Source: Clostridiales bacterium (GTDB lineage: Bacteria; Bacillota; Clostridia; Christensenellales; CAG-138). Taken from it: DNA of 64,000 bases. Numbering within the stretch: the first letter of the stretch is position 1; the number at the start of each line of letters is the position of its first letter. The stretch spans positions 85,014 to 149,013 of the forward strand of contig DXWI01000004.1 of the NCBI GenBank assembly GCA_019416935.1, written 5' to 3'. The position numbers were made by a program, and so were the translations under genes. Positions 54,553 to 63,437 of the stretch are shown here, in pieces. The notes under the pieces are model-generated. The model had not been told where the DNA came from, searched no databases, and worked only from the letters and a program-made list of their open reading frames with translations.

Positions 54553-57207
54553 ATGGAGTGCATGAAATTTTATCTGGAAGACGCTGCGGAGGTTTTGCAG
54601 CAGTCTGGCAGCAGTGAAGCCGGACTGACCGCACAGGAAGTAGCGGAACGGCTCCGCCAAAACGGCCCCAACAAGCTGGCCGAGGGCAAAAAGGCGTCCC
54701 TGATTGCCCGCTTCTTTGCACAGCTCAAGGACCCCATGACCCTGATTCTGATCGCCGCAGCTGCAATTTCCGGCACGCTCGCCGCGATCGAAGGGCACGG
54801 CTTTGCGGACGTAATCATCATCCTGGCCGTTGTCATCATCAATGCCATCCTGGGCGTCTATCAGGAGAGCAAGGCGGAAAAAGCCATTGAGGCGCTGCAG
54901 CAGATGGCCGCCGCGACCTCGAAGGTCATTCGCGGCGGGCAGCAGATGACCGTGCGCAGCGAAGAATTGGTCGTTGGCGATATTATCGTGCTCGAGGCCG
55001 GCGATGCGGTGCCTGCGGATGGGCGGCTCATTGAGAACGCGAGCCTACAGGTCGAAGAGGCTGCGCTGACGGGTGAATCCGTGCCGGTCACGAAGTTCAT
55101 CGACATCATTCAGCTTCGCGAGGAAAATGCCGACGTCCCCCTCGGCGATCGCAAAAACATGGTGTACATGGGCAGTACGGTCGTCTATGGCCGGGGCAGG
55201 GCTGTCGTCACCGGCACCGGCATGCAGACCGAGATGGGCAAAATTGCCGATGCGCTTTCCCAGGCGCAGGACGGGCAGACGCCGCTGCAGATCAAGCTGT
55301 CGCAGCTTTCCAGGGTTCTCACTTGGCTGGTGCTCGGCATCTGCGTGGTGATCTTCGGCGTACAGGTGCTGCGGGCTGGCAGCCTGTCGGCGGAGGTTGT
55401 GCTCAATTCCTTTATGGTCGCGGTCTCCCTGGCCGTGGCGGCGATCCCCGAAGGGCTTGCCGCAGTTGTAACGGTCGTCCTATCCATCGGCGTTACCAAT
55501 ATGTCAAAGCGCAACGCCATTATCCGCCGTCTCACCGCGGTAGAAACGCTTGGCTGCGCGCAGATCATCTGCTCGGATAAGACCGGCACGCTGACGCAGA
55601 ACAAGATGACGGTTGTGGATGCGTTCTGCCCGGACGAATCGGTGCTCGCCACCGCCATGGCGCTCTGCTCCGATGCGGAGATCGATGCCGATGGCAGCGT
55701 GACCGGCGAACCCACGGAAGCGGCGCTCGTCGCATGGGCCGCAACGCTGTCGCTGGACAAAAACGCGCTCAAACAGCAGCTTCCGCGCACCGGAGAGGCG
55801 CCCTTTGACAGCGGGCGAAAGATGATGAGTACGCTGCACCGGCAGGCGGACGGATCGACCATCCAGTTCACCAAGGGCGCGCCGGACGAAATTTTGCGGC
55901 GCTGTACGCACTATCTTGAGGCGGATGGCAGCAGCGCGCCCATGACCGAGGAATACCGCCAGAAGATTCTGGAATCGAACAAGGCCATGGCCGACCGTGC
56001 GCTGCGCGTGCTGGCTGCGGCCAAGCGCGACTGGAGCAGCAGTCCGGAGCGGCAGGAGCCGGCCGATCTGGAAACCGATCTCTGCTTTATCGGTCAGACC
56101 GGTATGATCGATCCTGTGCGCCCGGAGGTAAAGGCCGCCATCGTCGAATGCCGGAGCGCCGGTATCCGACCGATCATGATCACGGGCGATCATGTGGATA
56201 CCGCAACGGCGATTGCCAGGGAGCTCGGCATCCTTGAGGAAGGCATGCGCGCGATCACCGGCGCGGAACTCGACCGGATGAGCGAGGAGGAGTTTGAACG
56301 GGAATTGCAGCGCATCTCCGTATATGCCCGCGTACAGCCGGAGCATAAGACGCGCATTGTCACCGCGTGGAAGCGCGCCGGCTTCGTAACCGCGATGACC
56401 GGCGACGGCGTCAACGACGCCCCCTCCATCAAGAGCGCGGACATCGGCGTGGGCATGGGCATCACCGGCACGGACGTGACGAAAAACGTGGCCGATATGG
56501 TGCTGGCGGACGACAACTTTGCAACCATTGTCGGCGCGGTCGAGGAGGGACGGCGCATCTATGACAACATCCGAAAGGCCATTCAGTTCCTGCTCGGCTC
56601 GAACATAAGCGAGGTCATCAGCATCTTCGTCGCGACCATCATGGGCTTTACGATCCTGAAGCCGGTTCATCTGCTCTGGATCAACCTGGTCACGGACAGC
56701 TTTCCGGCGCTGGCTCTGGGTATGGAGCGCGGAGAAGCCGATATTATGCGCCGCCAGCCGCGCTCCGCAAAGGCAAGTATTTTTGCCGACGGCATGGGCT
56801 TTGATATCGCCTATCAAGGGCTGCTCGTTTCTGTTCTAGCGCTTGCCTCCTACTTCATCGGTCATTTTCTGGAGTCCGGCGCATGGGAGATCGTCAACAG
56901 TCCGGACGGCATGACCATGGCCTTCCTGACCATGAGCATGGCGGAAATCTTCCACAGCTTCAACATGCGTTCCCAGCGCAAGAGCCTGTTTGCCGTCAAG
57001 GGCATGAACAAAACCCTGAATTGGGCTGCGCTGGGCAGTCTCGTTGCTACGACGGCCGTGTGCGAAATTCCGTTCCTCGCGAACGCTTTTGGCTTTGAGA
57101 CGGTGGAATTCACCGAGTATGCCATTGCGGTTCTGATTGCGGCGCTGGTCATCCCGATTGTGGAAACGGTCAAGTTTTTCCAGCGGCGCGCCCACCGCAA
57201 CGGCTGA
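54553..57207 (+). CDS. P-type cation-transporting ATPase (Ca2+/Mn2+ export type)
   Basis: 884 residues, ten membrane helices. Motifs: TGESVPV (actuator), phosphorylation site DKTGTLTQNKMT, MTGDGVNDAPSIKSADIG (hinge), ion-site segments VAAIPEGLAAVVT in M4 and NLVTDSFPALALG in M6, as in Ca2+-type (PMCA/SERCA-like) pumps. ATG 54553 or 54562 could be the start. Control by a manganese riboswitch argues that it exports Mn2+, with or without Ca2+. Confidence 0.93.
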   Translation: MECMKFYLEDAAEVLQQSGSSEAGLTAQEVAERLRQNGPNKLAEGKKASLIARFFAQLKDPMTLILIAAAAISGTLAAIEGHGFADVIIILAVVIINAILGVYQESKAEKAIEALQQMAAATSKVIRGGQQMTVRSEELVVGDIIVLEAGDAVPADGRLIENASLQVEEAALTGESVPVTKFIDIIQLREENADVPLGDRKNMVYMGSTVVYGRGRAVVTGTGMQTEMGKIADALSQAQDGQTPLQIKLSQLSRVLTWLVLGICVVIFGVQVLRAGSLSAEVVLNSFMVAVSLAVAAIPEGLAAVVTVVLSIGVTNMSKRNAIIRRLTAVETLGCAQIICSDKTGTLTQNKMTVVDAFCPDESVLATAMALCSDAEIDADGSVTGEPTEAALVAWAATLSLDKNALKQQLPRTGEAPFDSGRKMMSTLHRQADGSTIQFTKGAPDEILRRCTHYLEADGSSAPMTEEYRQKILESNKAMADRALRVLAAAKRDWSSSPERQEPADLETDLCFIGQTGMIDPVRPEVKAAIVECRSAGIRPIMITGDHVDTATAIARELGILEEGMRAITGAELDRMSEEEFERELQRISVYARVQPEHKTRIVTAWKRAGFVTAMTGDGVNDAPSIKSADIGVGMGITGTDVTKNVADMVLADDNFATIVGAVEEGRRIYDNIRKAIQFLLGSNISEVISIFVATIMGFTILKPVHLLWINLVTDSFPALALGMERGEADIMRRQPRSAKASIFADGMGFDIAYQGLLVSVLALASYFIGHFLESGAWEIVNSPDGMTMAFLTMSMAEIFHSFNMRSQRKSLFAVKGMNKTLNWAALGSLVATTAVCEIPFLANAFGFETVEFTEYAIAVLIAALVIPIVETVKFFQRRAHRNG

Positions 57208-57227
57208 CGATCCAAACCGATATGCAG

Positions 57228-57266
57228 CGGTGCGCAGCCTTAAAAAAAAGGCTGCGCACCGTTTTA
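57228..57266 (+). terminator. Rho-independent terminator of the ATPase gene
   Basis: Perfect 12-base-pair stem CGGTGCGCAGCC (57228-57239) with GGCTGCGCACCG (57250-57261), then TTTT. Confidence 0.85.
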
Positions 57267-57306
57267 CCGTCCAAACCCGGTTTGTTAAGATTCCGCTAAG
57301 AAATTC

Positions 57307-57335
57307 TTTACTTTTGCACGATCCGCTGATATACT
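57307..57335 (+). promoter_or_regulatory. Promoter for a possible small RNA
   Basis: TTTACT (57307-57312), 17-base spacer, TATACT (57330-57335). No ORF follows on this strand. Confidence 0.4.
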
Positions 57336-57341
57336 GATGGT

Positions 57342-57415
57342 AAGCAGTGGGATGCTTGTATGAGTACGGAGGTTCGCCTCTCTTCGGAGGGCGTTCGTCC
57401 GTACTTGTCCTTTTT
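57342..57415 (+). ncRNA. Candidate small structured RNA
   Basis: Downstream of the promoter above is a short hairpin AAGCA (57342-57346)/TGCTT (57353-57357), then a large one: outer stem GTACGGA (57364-57370) with TCCGTAC (57398-57404), a 4x4 internal loop and an inner CGCC/GGCG stem (57375-57378, 57390-57393), followed by TTGTCCTTTTT. The layout is that of a self-terminating transcript of about 75 bases. No RNA family recognised. Confidence 0.4.
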
Positions 57416-57482
57416 GGGGAAAAGTAAGCCTTTGGTCTTTGGATGTGCCTGTCATGACAGTAATTCAAGCAAAAGCTGGTAT

Positions 57483-57929
57483 TTATTTCTCCTCAATCGG
57501 TACATAAAAATTCTCCATCGAAATTCCTGACGGAATCAAATATCCCGGAGATATGATATGAAACATCGGATAACGTTCCGCCTTGTTATCACAGTTTTCA
57601 TAGACTCTAAATCGGCCACTTGCGTTAACCCACTCAATGATTTCTTCCCTTGTTTTCAACCAATCTTCTGCTTGATCAATGTCTGCATCCAAACATGATG
57701 CCACAGCAAATAAACCATGTGGTAAATCCACTATTTCAAAGCCTTCCACCTGCTTCTCTCTAGATTCACACGGAAGAGCATAAAACCATTCCCGTACCTC
57801 CTTTTTCTCGTTATACCACATGAAATCTCTTGGAAACAATTCATATTTTAGTGATGCGTGATATTCTGAAAACCAATTATTTACAAAAGCTCCTTCATTC
57901 GTTAAAGGACCCGAGTATGCTGCTTTCAT
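57483..57929 (-). CDS. GyrI-like/AraC effector-binding domain protein, probably N-terminally truncated
   Basis: 148 residues from ATG 57929. Pattern of a GyrI-like small-molecule-binding domain: KAAYSGPLTNEGAFVNNWFS, PHGLFAVASCLDADIDQAEDW, YPMFHIISPGYLIPSGISME, VPIEEK at the end. In-frame codons upstream of the ATG read VRIVEIPK, the usual first strand of this domain, and stay open to about 58040, but no DNA-binding domain follows. The gene is visibly AT-rich compared with both neighbours. It is probably the remnant of a transferred AraC/MerR-type regulator. Confidence 0.6.
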   Translation of the reverse strand: MKAAYSGPLTNEGAFVNNWFSEYHASLKYELFPRDFMWYNEKKEVREWFYALPCESREKQVEGFEIVDLPHGLFAVASCLDADIDQAEDWLKTREEIIEWVNASGRFRVYENCDNKAERYPMFHIISPGYLIPSGISMENFYVPIEEK

Positions 57930-58303
57930 TTTAGGAATCTCAACAATTCTTACCTTAATCCTATTTCTTCCCCCGTTTTCTCGTAAATTTCCATTTGTAC
58001 ATCTTTCTAAATTATATCTATGACATTCAAGATAGACAAGCCTGTATTCTTTGTCCTAAGTCCTATGGTACTAAAGGCGCACTTACCCACCACCGTCCAA
58101 AGGGCGGCGGTGGTACTGCCTGATGGTAGCCGTGCGCTCTCCGAGGGGAACGAAAGGTAACAACACACTCCACGCCCCTTTTCGGCTTGTTATGACCTTC
58201 TGAGCAGGCGGCAAGGCAAATGCTACGATTGCCAAAAAGGCCCCATGACAGATCTACTACTGTAACGCAAGGCCATGTCGCCGCTTTTGTCCAAACCTTT
58301 TCC

Positions 58304-58891
58304 TCAAATCCGACAGCGGTACAGACGCACCTCGTCGATTCGGCTGCAAAGCGGTTCAAGCTCCGCTCTCCGGCTCAACGGCGCGTCAAACACCAGCTCC
58401 TCCGGGCCATAGATCTCGCCGAGCGCCGGTGCGCTCAAAAACCTGCGGCATTGTTTTCCACGCGCATAGCAGCGGATCCATGTCTTTGTTTCATCGCATC
58501 GAAACCCGACGGATTGATAAAAGCGGTTGGCGGCGATATCCTCCTGCGTCCACAGCTCACACACACGCACGCCCTCGGCCAACAGCCGTTCGAGCGCGTG
58601 CCGCCACAGTGCCCCTGCAACGCCCCGCCGCCGGAATTCGGGCAGCACCGCCAAATGCCAAATCACTGCACCGCGACCTTCATCCGTCCGGGACAGATCG
58701 TCAGAATCAAGTTCTGCATCGATCAGACCGACAATGCGTCCGGCTTCCTCCGCCACAAGGCACACGGACGGATGGCAGTAGCGTTCGCGCTGCGTCCTTA
58801 CGTCATTATAATAGGAACAATCGAGGAACGCCACAACCCGACACCGCAGCCATTGCTCCGCATCCGACTCGCGATAGGCGCGAATGTTCAC
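58304..58891 (-). CDS. GNAT family N-acetyltransferase
   Basis: 195 residues, starting with GTG 58891 (GGAGGG upstream), which overlaps the GH2 stop by 4 bases. GNAT motif A is HLAVLPEFRRRGVAGALWRHA, followed by ANRFYQSVGF; N-terminal NIRAYRESDAEQWLRCR. It transfers an acyl group from CoA to an amine; substrate unknown. The last 55 residues are an unrecognised extension. The interval 57930-58303 upstream of the GyrI-like gene and past this stop holds only a 9-base-pair hairpin at 58089-58114. Confidence 0.85.
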   Translation of the reverse strand: MNIRAYRESDAEQWLRCRVVAFLDCSYYNDVRTQRERYCHPSVCLVAEEAGRIVGLIDAELDSDDLSRTDEGRGAVIWHLAVLPEFRRRGVAGALWRHALERLLAEGVRVCELWTQEDIAANRFYQSVGFRCDETKTWIRCYARGKQCRRFLSAPALGEIYGPEELVFDAPLSRRAELEPLCSRIDEVRLYRCRI

Positions 58892-60642
58892 CGGCTTCCC
58901 TCCTGCTGCGCACTCTCCGGCGCCGCCGCGGCGACCAGCGCTTCATTGAGGTCGCGCATGGCCTGCACATCCATCTTCACCACCGCCCGGTCATACGTCA
59001 TCAGGCCGTTCAGTTCGTCCTCGACGTCCGAAAGCTGCGTATAGACCGCGGCGGACAGTCCGCGCGCCGCCGCCGGAATGATCTGCCGGATGTATAGATC
59101 CTGCACGGCAAAGCACAGCGCCCCCGGCGTTTTATACCGGCGGTAGCCAAAATCCTTTTTACTATAGGCATGTCCGTTCACCCGGTGGTTGTAGCCGCCA
59201 AACTCGGAGAGCACCACGGCGCGCGGCCCCGAATACTGCTTATGACGGTACGCACGGAAGTACACATGCAGGCTCTTTACGTCGCCCGCGCCCTGATCGT
59301 GCCAGCCGCTGGCATGGTCGACGGTACGCGTTGGATCGAGCGCACGGATGCGCTCTGCCGTCTCCAGCGCGTCGAACTGGCCCCAACCCTCGTTGAAGGG
59401 CACCCACATGGCGATGCAGGGACAGTTGTACAGGTGCTCGATCATTTCCTCCAGTTCCTGCAAAAACTCCCTGCGTCCGGCGGCATCCTCCCTTGCAAAC
59501 CGGATGTAATCATGATCGTCGCGGTGGCGTCCGGTGATGAGCGGCGCGCTGATGGTCAGCGGCAGATAGTCGCCGCCTCCGTTTGGCATATCCTGCCAGA
59601 CGAGCATTCCCAGACGGTCGCAATGGTAATACCAGCGGAGCGGCTCGATTTTGATGTGCTTTCTGAGCATATTGAAGCCCATGCGCTTCATTTGCTCTAT
59701 GTCGTTCACCATGGCTGCGTCCGACGGCGCGGTATACAGCCCGTCGGGCCAATAGCCCTGATCCAGGACGCCGGTGTGAAAATATGGCCTGCCATTGAGA
59801 AACAGCCGCATAAGCCCGTCGCCGTCCTGCCGAACCGCAAAGCTGCGCATGGCAAAGTAGCTTTCCACGCGATCCTCCCCCGCCTCCAGCGAAAGATCAT
59901 ACAGATACGGGTCCTCCGGGGACCAAGCGTGAAACGCCGGCATGGGAATGCGAATGGACGTGCCGCTGCAAAAGGTGACCGTGCGGCCATCCAGCCGCGC
60001 AACACAGGCGCACGGCAGGCTGGTCTGCACGCGCAACTCCACCGCCTCCTCATCAAACAGCGGCGTGATCCGAAGCGAGCGGATATGCGTCTTTGGCACG
60101 CTTTCAAGCCAAACCGTCTGCCAGATGCCGCTCTGAGGCGTGTACCAGATGCCGCCGCGCGCCGTTTTCTGCTTGCCGCGCGTGTGATAGGATTCCTCCG
60201 TTACATCGCGCACGCAGACAACAACGGTCAGTTCACGCCCGCCATGCAGCGCGTCCGTCACGTCGCATGAAAACGGCAGATAGCCGCCGATATGGTGCGC
60301 CAGTTGTTCGCCGTTGACAAAAACCGCCGCCTCCTGATCGACCGCGCCGAAATGCAGCAGAGTTCTCGCCTTTACGAACCCTTCGGGCAGCGTGACGCGC
60401 CTTCGATACCAAAGGAACTGCCGGGGCCGGAGCTTTCGGCCAACGCCGGAGAGCGGCGCTTCGGGCGAAAACGGAACGATGATCGTGCCGTCAAACATCT
60501 CTGGCTGCACATCGGACTCGGTGATGGCATACTCCCAGACGCCGTTGAGATTCCAATAGCTGTCCCGCCGGAACTGCGGGCGCGGATACTCGGGGAGAAC
60601 CGCTTCCGGTTGGAGCTGTTCACCCCAGATGGTCTTTAACAT
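58888..60642 (-). CDS. Glycoside hydrolase family 2 protein (beta-galactosidase/glucuronidase type)
   Basis: 584 residues: N-terminal sugar-binding jelly roll (NLNGVWEYAITESD, LPEGFVKARTLLHFGAVDQEAAVFVNG), immunoglobulin-like middle, and TIM barrel (about 280-580) with RKHIKIEPLRWYYHCDRLGMLVWQDMP, acid/base Glu in WVPFNEGWGQF and nucleophile Glu in LSEFGGY. No signal peptide, so it is cytoplasmic and acts on imported oligosaccharides. It overlaps the MFS gene by 23 bases. Confidence 0.92.
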   Translation of the reverse strand: MLKTIWGEQLQPEAVLPEYPRPQFRRDSYWNLNGVWEYAITESDVQPEMFDGTIIVPFSPEAPLSGVGRKLRPRQFLWYRRRVTLPEGFVKARTLLHFGAVDQEAAVFVNGEQLAHHIGGYLPFSCDVTDALHGGRELTVVVCVRDVTEESYHTRGKQKTARGGIWYTPQSGIWQTVWLESVPKTHIRSLRITPLFDEEAVELRVQTSLPCACVARLDGRTVTFCSGTSIRIPMPAFHAWSPEDPYLYDLSLEAGEDRVESYFAMRSFAVRQDGDGLMRLFLNGRPYFHTGVLDQGYWPDGLYTAPSDAAMVNDIEQMKRMGFNMLRKHIKIEPLRWYYHCDRLGMLVWQDMPNGGGDYLPLTISAPLITGRHRDDHDYIRFAREDAAGRREFLQELEEMIEHLYNCPCIAMWVPFNEGWGQFDALETAERIRALDPTRTVDHASGWHDQGAGDVKSLHVYFRAYRHKQYSGPRAVVLSEFGGYNHRVNGHAYSKKDFGYRRYKTPGALCFAVQDLYIRQIIPAAARGLSAAVYTQLSDVEDELNGLMTYDRAVVKMDVQAMRDLNEALVAAAAPESAQQEGSR

Positions 60643-61912
60643 AGCCTGTCTCCTTCTTTTTGAGCAGCAGCACGGGTGCGATCACCACGACCAGTACAGC
60701 GGCGGCGGCCAGGAAGATCGCCGGAGTCGGAACGCTTTTGACAACGCCGAGCTCCTCATATGTTCCGGTACCGCCACGAATGACCGCCGCGCCGATGAAC
60801 GGGCCGATCACCATCGGCAGCAGCACGGCAAAGATCATGCGGATGCCCTGAAACCCGCCGATCTGATCCTTCGGCGTATAATCGCGCACAACGGCCGAAA
60901 GCACCGCCGTAACGAGCATATAGCCCGACATCATGATTGCGCCCGCGGCAAAGACGAATGCCATGGAGCGGGCAAAATACATCAGCACAAGGCCGACAAA
61001 CATCACGGCAAGCGCCGGCAGCACGCACCTGAGCTTGCCGATGCGGTCCAGCCAGCGGCCAAACACGACCGAAACAACCGAAGCGACGATGAGCACGCCG
61101 CCGAGCACGATCGCGTAGTTCTCAAATTGCAGATAGGTTTGCAGATAGATGATCAGATACGGGAAAAAGACCTGCATCGCGACGGAAAACAGCCCGAGCG
61201 CGGCAAGCGCCAGATACAGCCGCACATTTGCGCAGAGGACCGATGGCCGGAAACCGTACAGCAGGCTGGGCAGATAGGCGCCTTCCTGACGGGTAATTGC
61301 TCCGTCGCGAAGCAGGAACAGCGATGCAGCGCCCGCCAGCAGCACAATGCTGCCGAAGATGACAAAGAATTCGCGCCAGCGCCCCTGCCGCGTCATGCCG
61401 TCGAACACGCCGAAGATTACCAGCATCGAAATGAGCGGCAGTATGGCGAGCACGGATTCCACGCGTCCGCGGTTTTCCGGCCCGGTCACATCCGTAATAT
61501 GCGCGTTGAAGGCCGCATCGTTGGCCGTAGAGCCGAAGAATGTCATCACACAATCCATTACAACGACCAGCGCCGCGGCAACCGCCACCGCATTGGCCGC
61601 CGGGAACCATCTGCCCGCGTTTTCCACGGTGATGAACCCGAAGGACATGGTCGACAGGCCCCAGAGAAGATATCCGCCGACGATCAGGGGCTTGCGCTTT
61701 CCGATGCGGTCGGACAGCGCCCCCATCAGCAGCGTTGTCAGCGTTGCGATCACCGCGCTCGCCGCCACCATTACGGCGATATGGTTTGGGTTGGTGGAGA
61801 TCGTATTGTACAGATAGACGTTGAAATACATGTTTTCAATCGTCCATGCAAACTGACCGGTCAAGCCGATGAGCAGAAACGATATCCATGTGCGGACGCC
61901 GATGCTTTTCAT
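60620..61912 (-). CDS. MFS transporter (probable glycoside importer)
   Basis: 430 residues, 12 membrane helices. It starts IGVRTWISFLLIGLTGQFAW and has the MFS loop 2-3 motif GALSDRIGKRKPLIVGG and a matching FGRWLDRIGKLRCVLPA in the second half. Sugar-type MFS proteins next to GH2 enzymes usually import the substrate glycoside. Coupled by overlap to the GH2 gene and 20 bases after the CDF gene. Confidence 0.88.
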   Translation of the reverse strand: MKSIGVRTWISFLLIGLTGQFAWTIENMYFNVYLYNTISTNPNHIAVMVAASAVIATLTTLLMGALSDRIGKRKPLIVGGYLLWGLSTMSFGFITVENAGRWFPAANAVAVAAALVVVMDCVMTFFGSTANDAAFNAHITDVTGPENRGRVESVLAILPLISMLVIFGVFDGMTRQGRWREFFVIFGSIVLLAGAASLFLLRDGAITRQEGAYLPSLLYGFRPSVLCANVRLYLALAALGLFSVAMQVFFPYLIIYLQTYLQFENYAIVLGGVLIVASVVSVVFGRWLDRIGKLRCVLPALAVMFVGLVLMYFARSMAFVFAAGAIMMSGYMLVTAVLSAVVRDYTPKDQIGGFQGIRMIFAVLLPMVIGPFIGAAVIRGGTGTYEELGVVKSVPTPAIFLAAAAVLVVVIAPVLLLKKKETGYVKDHLG

Positions 61913-61932
61913 AGCTTCCTTTCCCGTGATCC

Positions 61933-63114
61933 TCAGACCACGAATGCCTTGTCGATCTCGACGACGGCAAAATAGTTTCCATCGTCCAACGCACGGATGC
62001 GCTCTTCAAACGCCTTGCGCACCGCCTCGTCCGACAGGCGGCACCGATACGGCACCACGGCGTCAAAGATCAGGTTCGTATGCGTCGGGCCGGCGACCAT
62101 ACGAAAATCATGAATGGTGATGGTCGGGTCGATCTCCGTTGCAATGCCGCGCACGGTTTCACACAGCGCGTTGAGCGCCGCATCGTCGGTTATGACCGGA
62201 TCCATGTGGATCACCGCTTCACAGCCCATCCGCTCACGCAAGCCATGCTCGATGTTATCGATCAAATCGTGCAGCTCGAGAATATCGCCGCCGGCCGGCA
62301 CCTCCGCGTGCAGCGAGATCATCGTGCGGCCCGGGCCATAGTTGTGAACGACCAGATCGTGAATACCGATGACCGCTTCATGCGAGAGCACATACTGCTC
62401 AATCTGCTCCACAAACTCCTTCGAAGGCGGTTCGCCGAGCAGCGGGCCGATCGTCTCTTTTGCGGCGTTGAGCCCCGCATAGAGAATGAACAGCGCAACG
62501 AGCAGGCCGCACCAGCCGTCGATCATCAGGTTCGTCCAATGGCCGATCAGCATCGCCGCGAGCACAACGGTGGTCGCAACGCAGTCGCTGAGGCTGTCCA
62601 TGGCCGTGGCGCGCATAGCGGCGGAATCGATCCGCTTGCCGATCTGCCTGTTATAAAAGCACATGTACAGCTTGACCAGAATGGAAACGATCAGTATGGC
62701 CGCCGTCAATCCGCTGAACGCGACCGGTTCGGGCGACGCAATCTTTTCGATCGAGCTGGTCAGCAGCTCAAAACCCATCAGCAAAATGGCGATTGCGACA
62801 ATGAAGCCGGAGATATACTCAATGCGGCCATGGCCGAACGGATGCTCCGGGTCCGGCTTCTGGCCGGCCATGCGAAAACCGATCAGCGTGATGACCGAGG
62901 AACCGGCGTCCGACAGGTTGTTGAACGCGTCCGCCATGATGGCAATCGAGCCGGATAAGCTTCCTGCAAACAGTTTGCCCAGAAAGAGCAGAATGTTGAG
63001 CGCGACGCCCACCGCGCCGCAGAGAACACCGTATGCCCGCCGGACGGACTGCGAATTGTCCGCGTCCTCCGGCTTGCCGGTACGTATCAACCATTTTGCA
63101 AGCAACGTAACCAT
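61933..63114 (-). CDS. Cation diffusion facilitator, manganese-type signature
   Basis: 393 residues from ATG 63114 (AGAGGG nine bases upstream; the ATG at 63123 lies on top of that site). Six membrane helices plus a cytoplasmic ferredoxin-like domain. Metal site residues: NNLSD in helix 2 (NxxxD) and DSLSD in helix 5 (DxxxD), where zinc and iron CDFs have His or Asp in other combinations. NxxxD/DxxxD is the pattern of manganese exporters such as MntE. It therefore probably effluxes Mn2+. Confidence 0.9.
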   Translation of the reverse strand: MVTLLAKWLIRTGKPEDADNSQSVRRAYGVLCGAVGVALNILLFLGKLFAGSLSGSIAIMADAFNNLSDAGSSVITLIGFRMAGQKPDPEHPFGHGRIEYISGFIVAIAILLMGFELLTSSIEKIASPEPVAFSGLTAAILIVSILVKLYMCFYNRQIGKRIDSAAMRATAMDSLSDCVATTVVLAAMLIGHWTNLMIDGWCGLLVALFILYAGLNAAKETIGPLLGEPPSKEFVEQIEQYVLSHEAVIGIHDLVVHNYGPGRTMISLHAEVPAGGDILELHDLIDNIEHGLRERMGCEAVIHMDPVITDDAALNALCETVRGIATEIDPTITIHDFRMVAGPTHTNLIFDAVVPYRCRLSDEAVRKAFEERIRALDDGNYFAVVEIDKAFVV

Positions 63115-63335
63115 ATCATCCATCCCTCTACCGTTTCTGCCTTCGCTGACAGGAGCGCGCCCGTCTCCGGCCGCCGTGCTCTCCGCTTTCCGGCGGCTGC
63201 CGTTCGCGCCGTAGCGGCAGCGAATCCACACCGGGGTGAAACCGATACTCTCTCGGTGCGGCAGCGCGGACAAAATCCGCCGTTAAATGGGTGGGTCGGG
63301 CCATAGTGAGTGCCGCATGCCCATCCATTACACAT
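63087..63335 (-). CDS. Small Cys-rich (zinc-ribbon-like) protein upstream of the CDF gene
   Basis: 82 residues from ATG 63335, which follows AAGGAGACACTC. The first half reads CNGWACGTHYGPTHPF then GGFCPRCRTERV, a Cys/His pattern suited to zinc. The second half is basic and low-complexity. It overlaps the CDF start by 28 bases. Another frame over the same bases (63128-63352) is also open but has no ribosome binding site. Real but short, or a leader peptide; uncertain. Confidence 0.4.
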   Translation of the reverse strand: MCNGWACGTHYGPTHPFNGGFCPRCRTERVSVSPRCGFAAATARTAAAGKRRARRPETGALLSAKAETVEGWMIWLRCLQNG

Positions 63336-63363
63336 GAGTGTCTCCTTGTCAACAGACAGGAAT

Positions 63364-63392
63364 ATTATAACATTGAACTGGAAAAACGCCAA
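63364..63392 (-). promoter_or_regulatory. Promoter of the Cys-rich protein/CDF genes
   Basis: On the minus strand TTGGCG (63387-63392), 17-base spacer, perfect TATAAT (63364-63369), ending 28 bases before the ATG. Confidence 0.6.
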
Positions 63393-63407
63393 CCAGTGTT
63401 CTATAAT
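63379..63407 (+). promoter_or_regulatory. Promoter of the PH-domain gene
   Basis: TGGAAA (63379-63384), 17-base spacer, perfect TATAAT (63402-63407). It overlaps the opposite-strand promoter. Confidence 0.55.
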
Positions 63408-63437
63408 GAAGCAAATGATGCTCCGGAGGTGCGTGAA

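Noticed and set aside
58063..58359. 98-codon minus-strand ORF after the GNAT gene
   Set aside because: No ribosome binding site, no family pattern, biased composition, overlaps the GNAT 3' end.
63128..63352. Alternative 74-codon frame over the Cys-rich ORF
   Set aside because: No Shine-Dalgarno sequence at its candidate starts; the other frame has one at the right distance and a Cys pattern.
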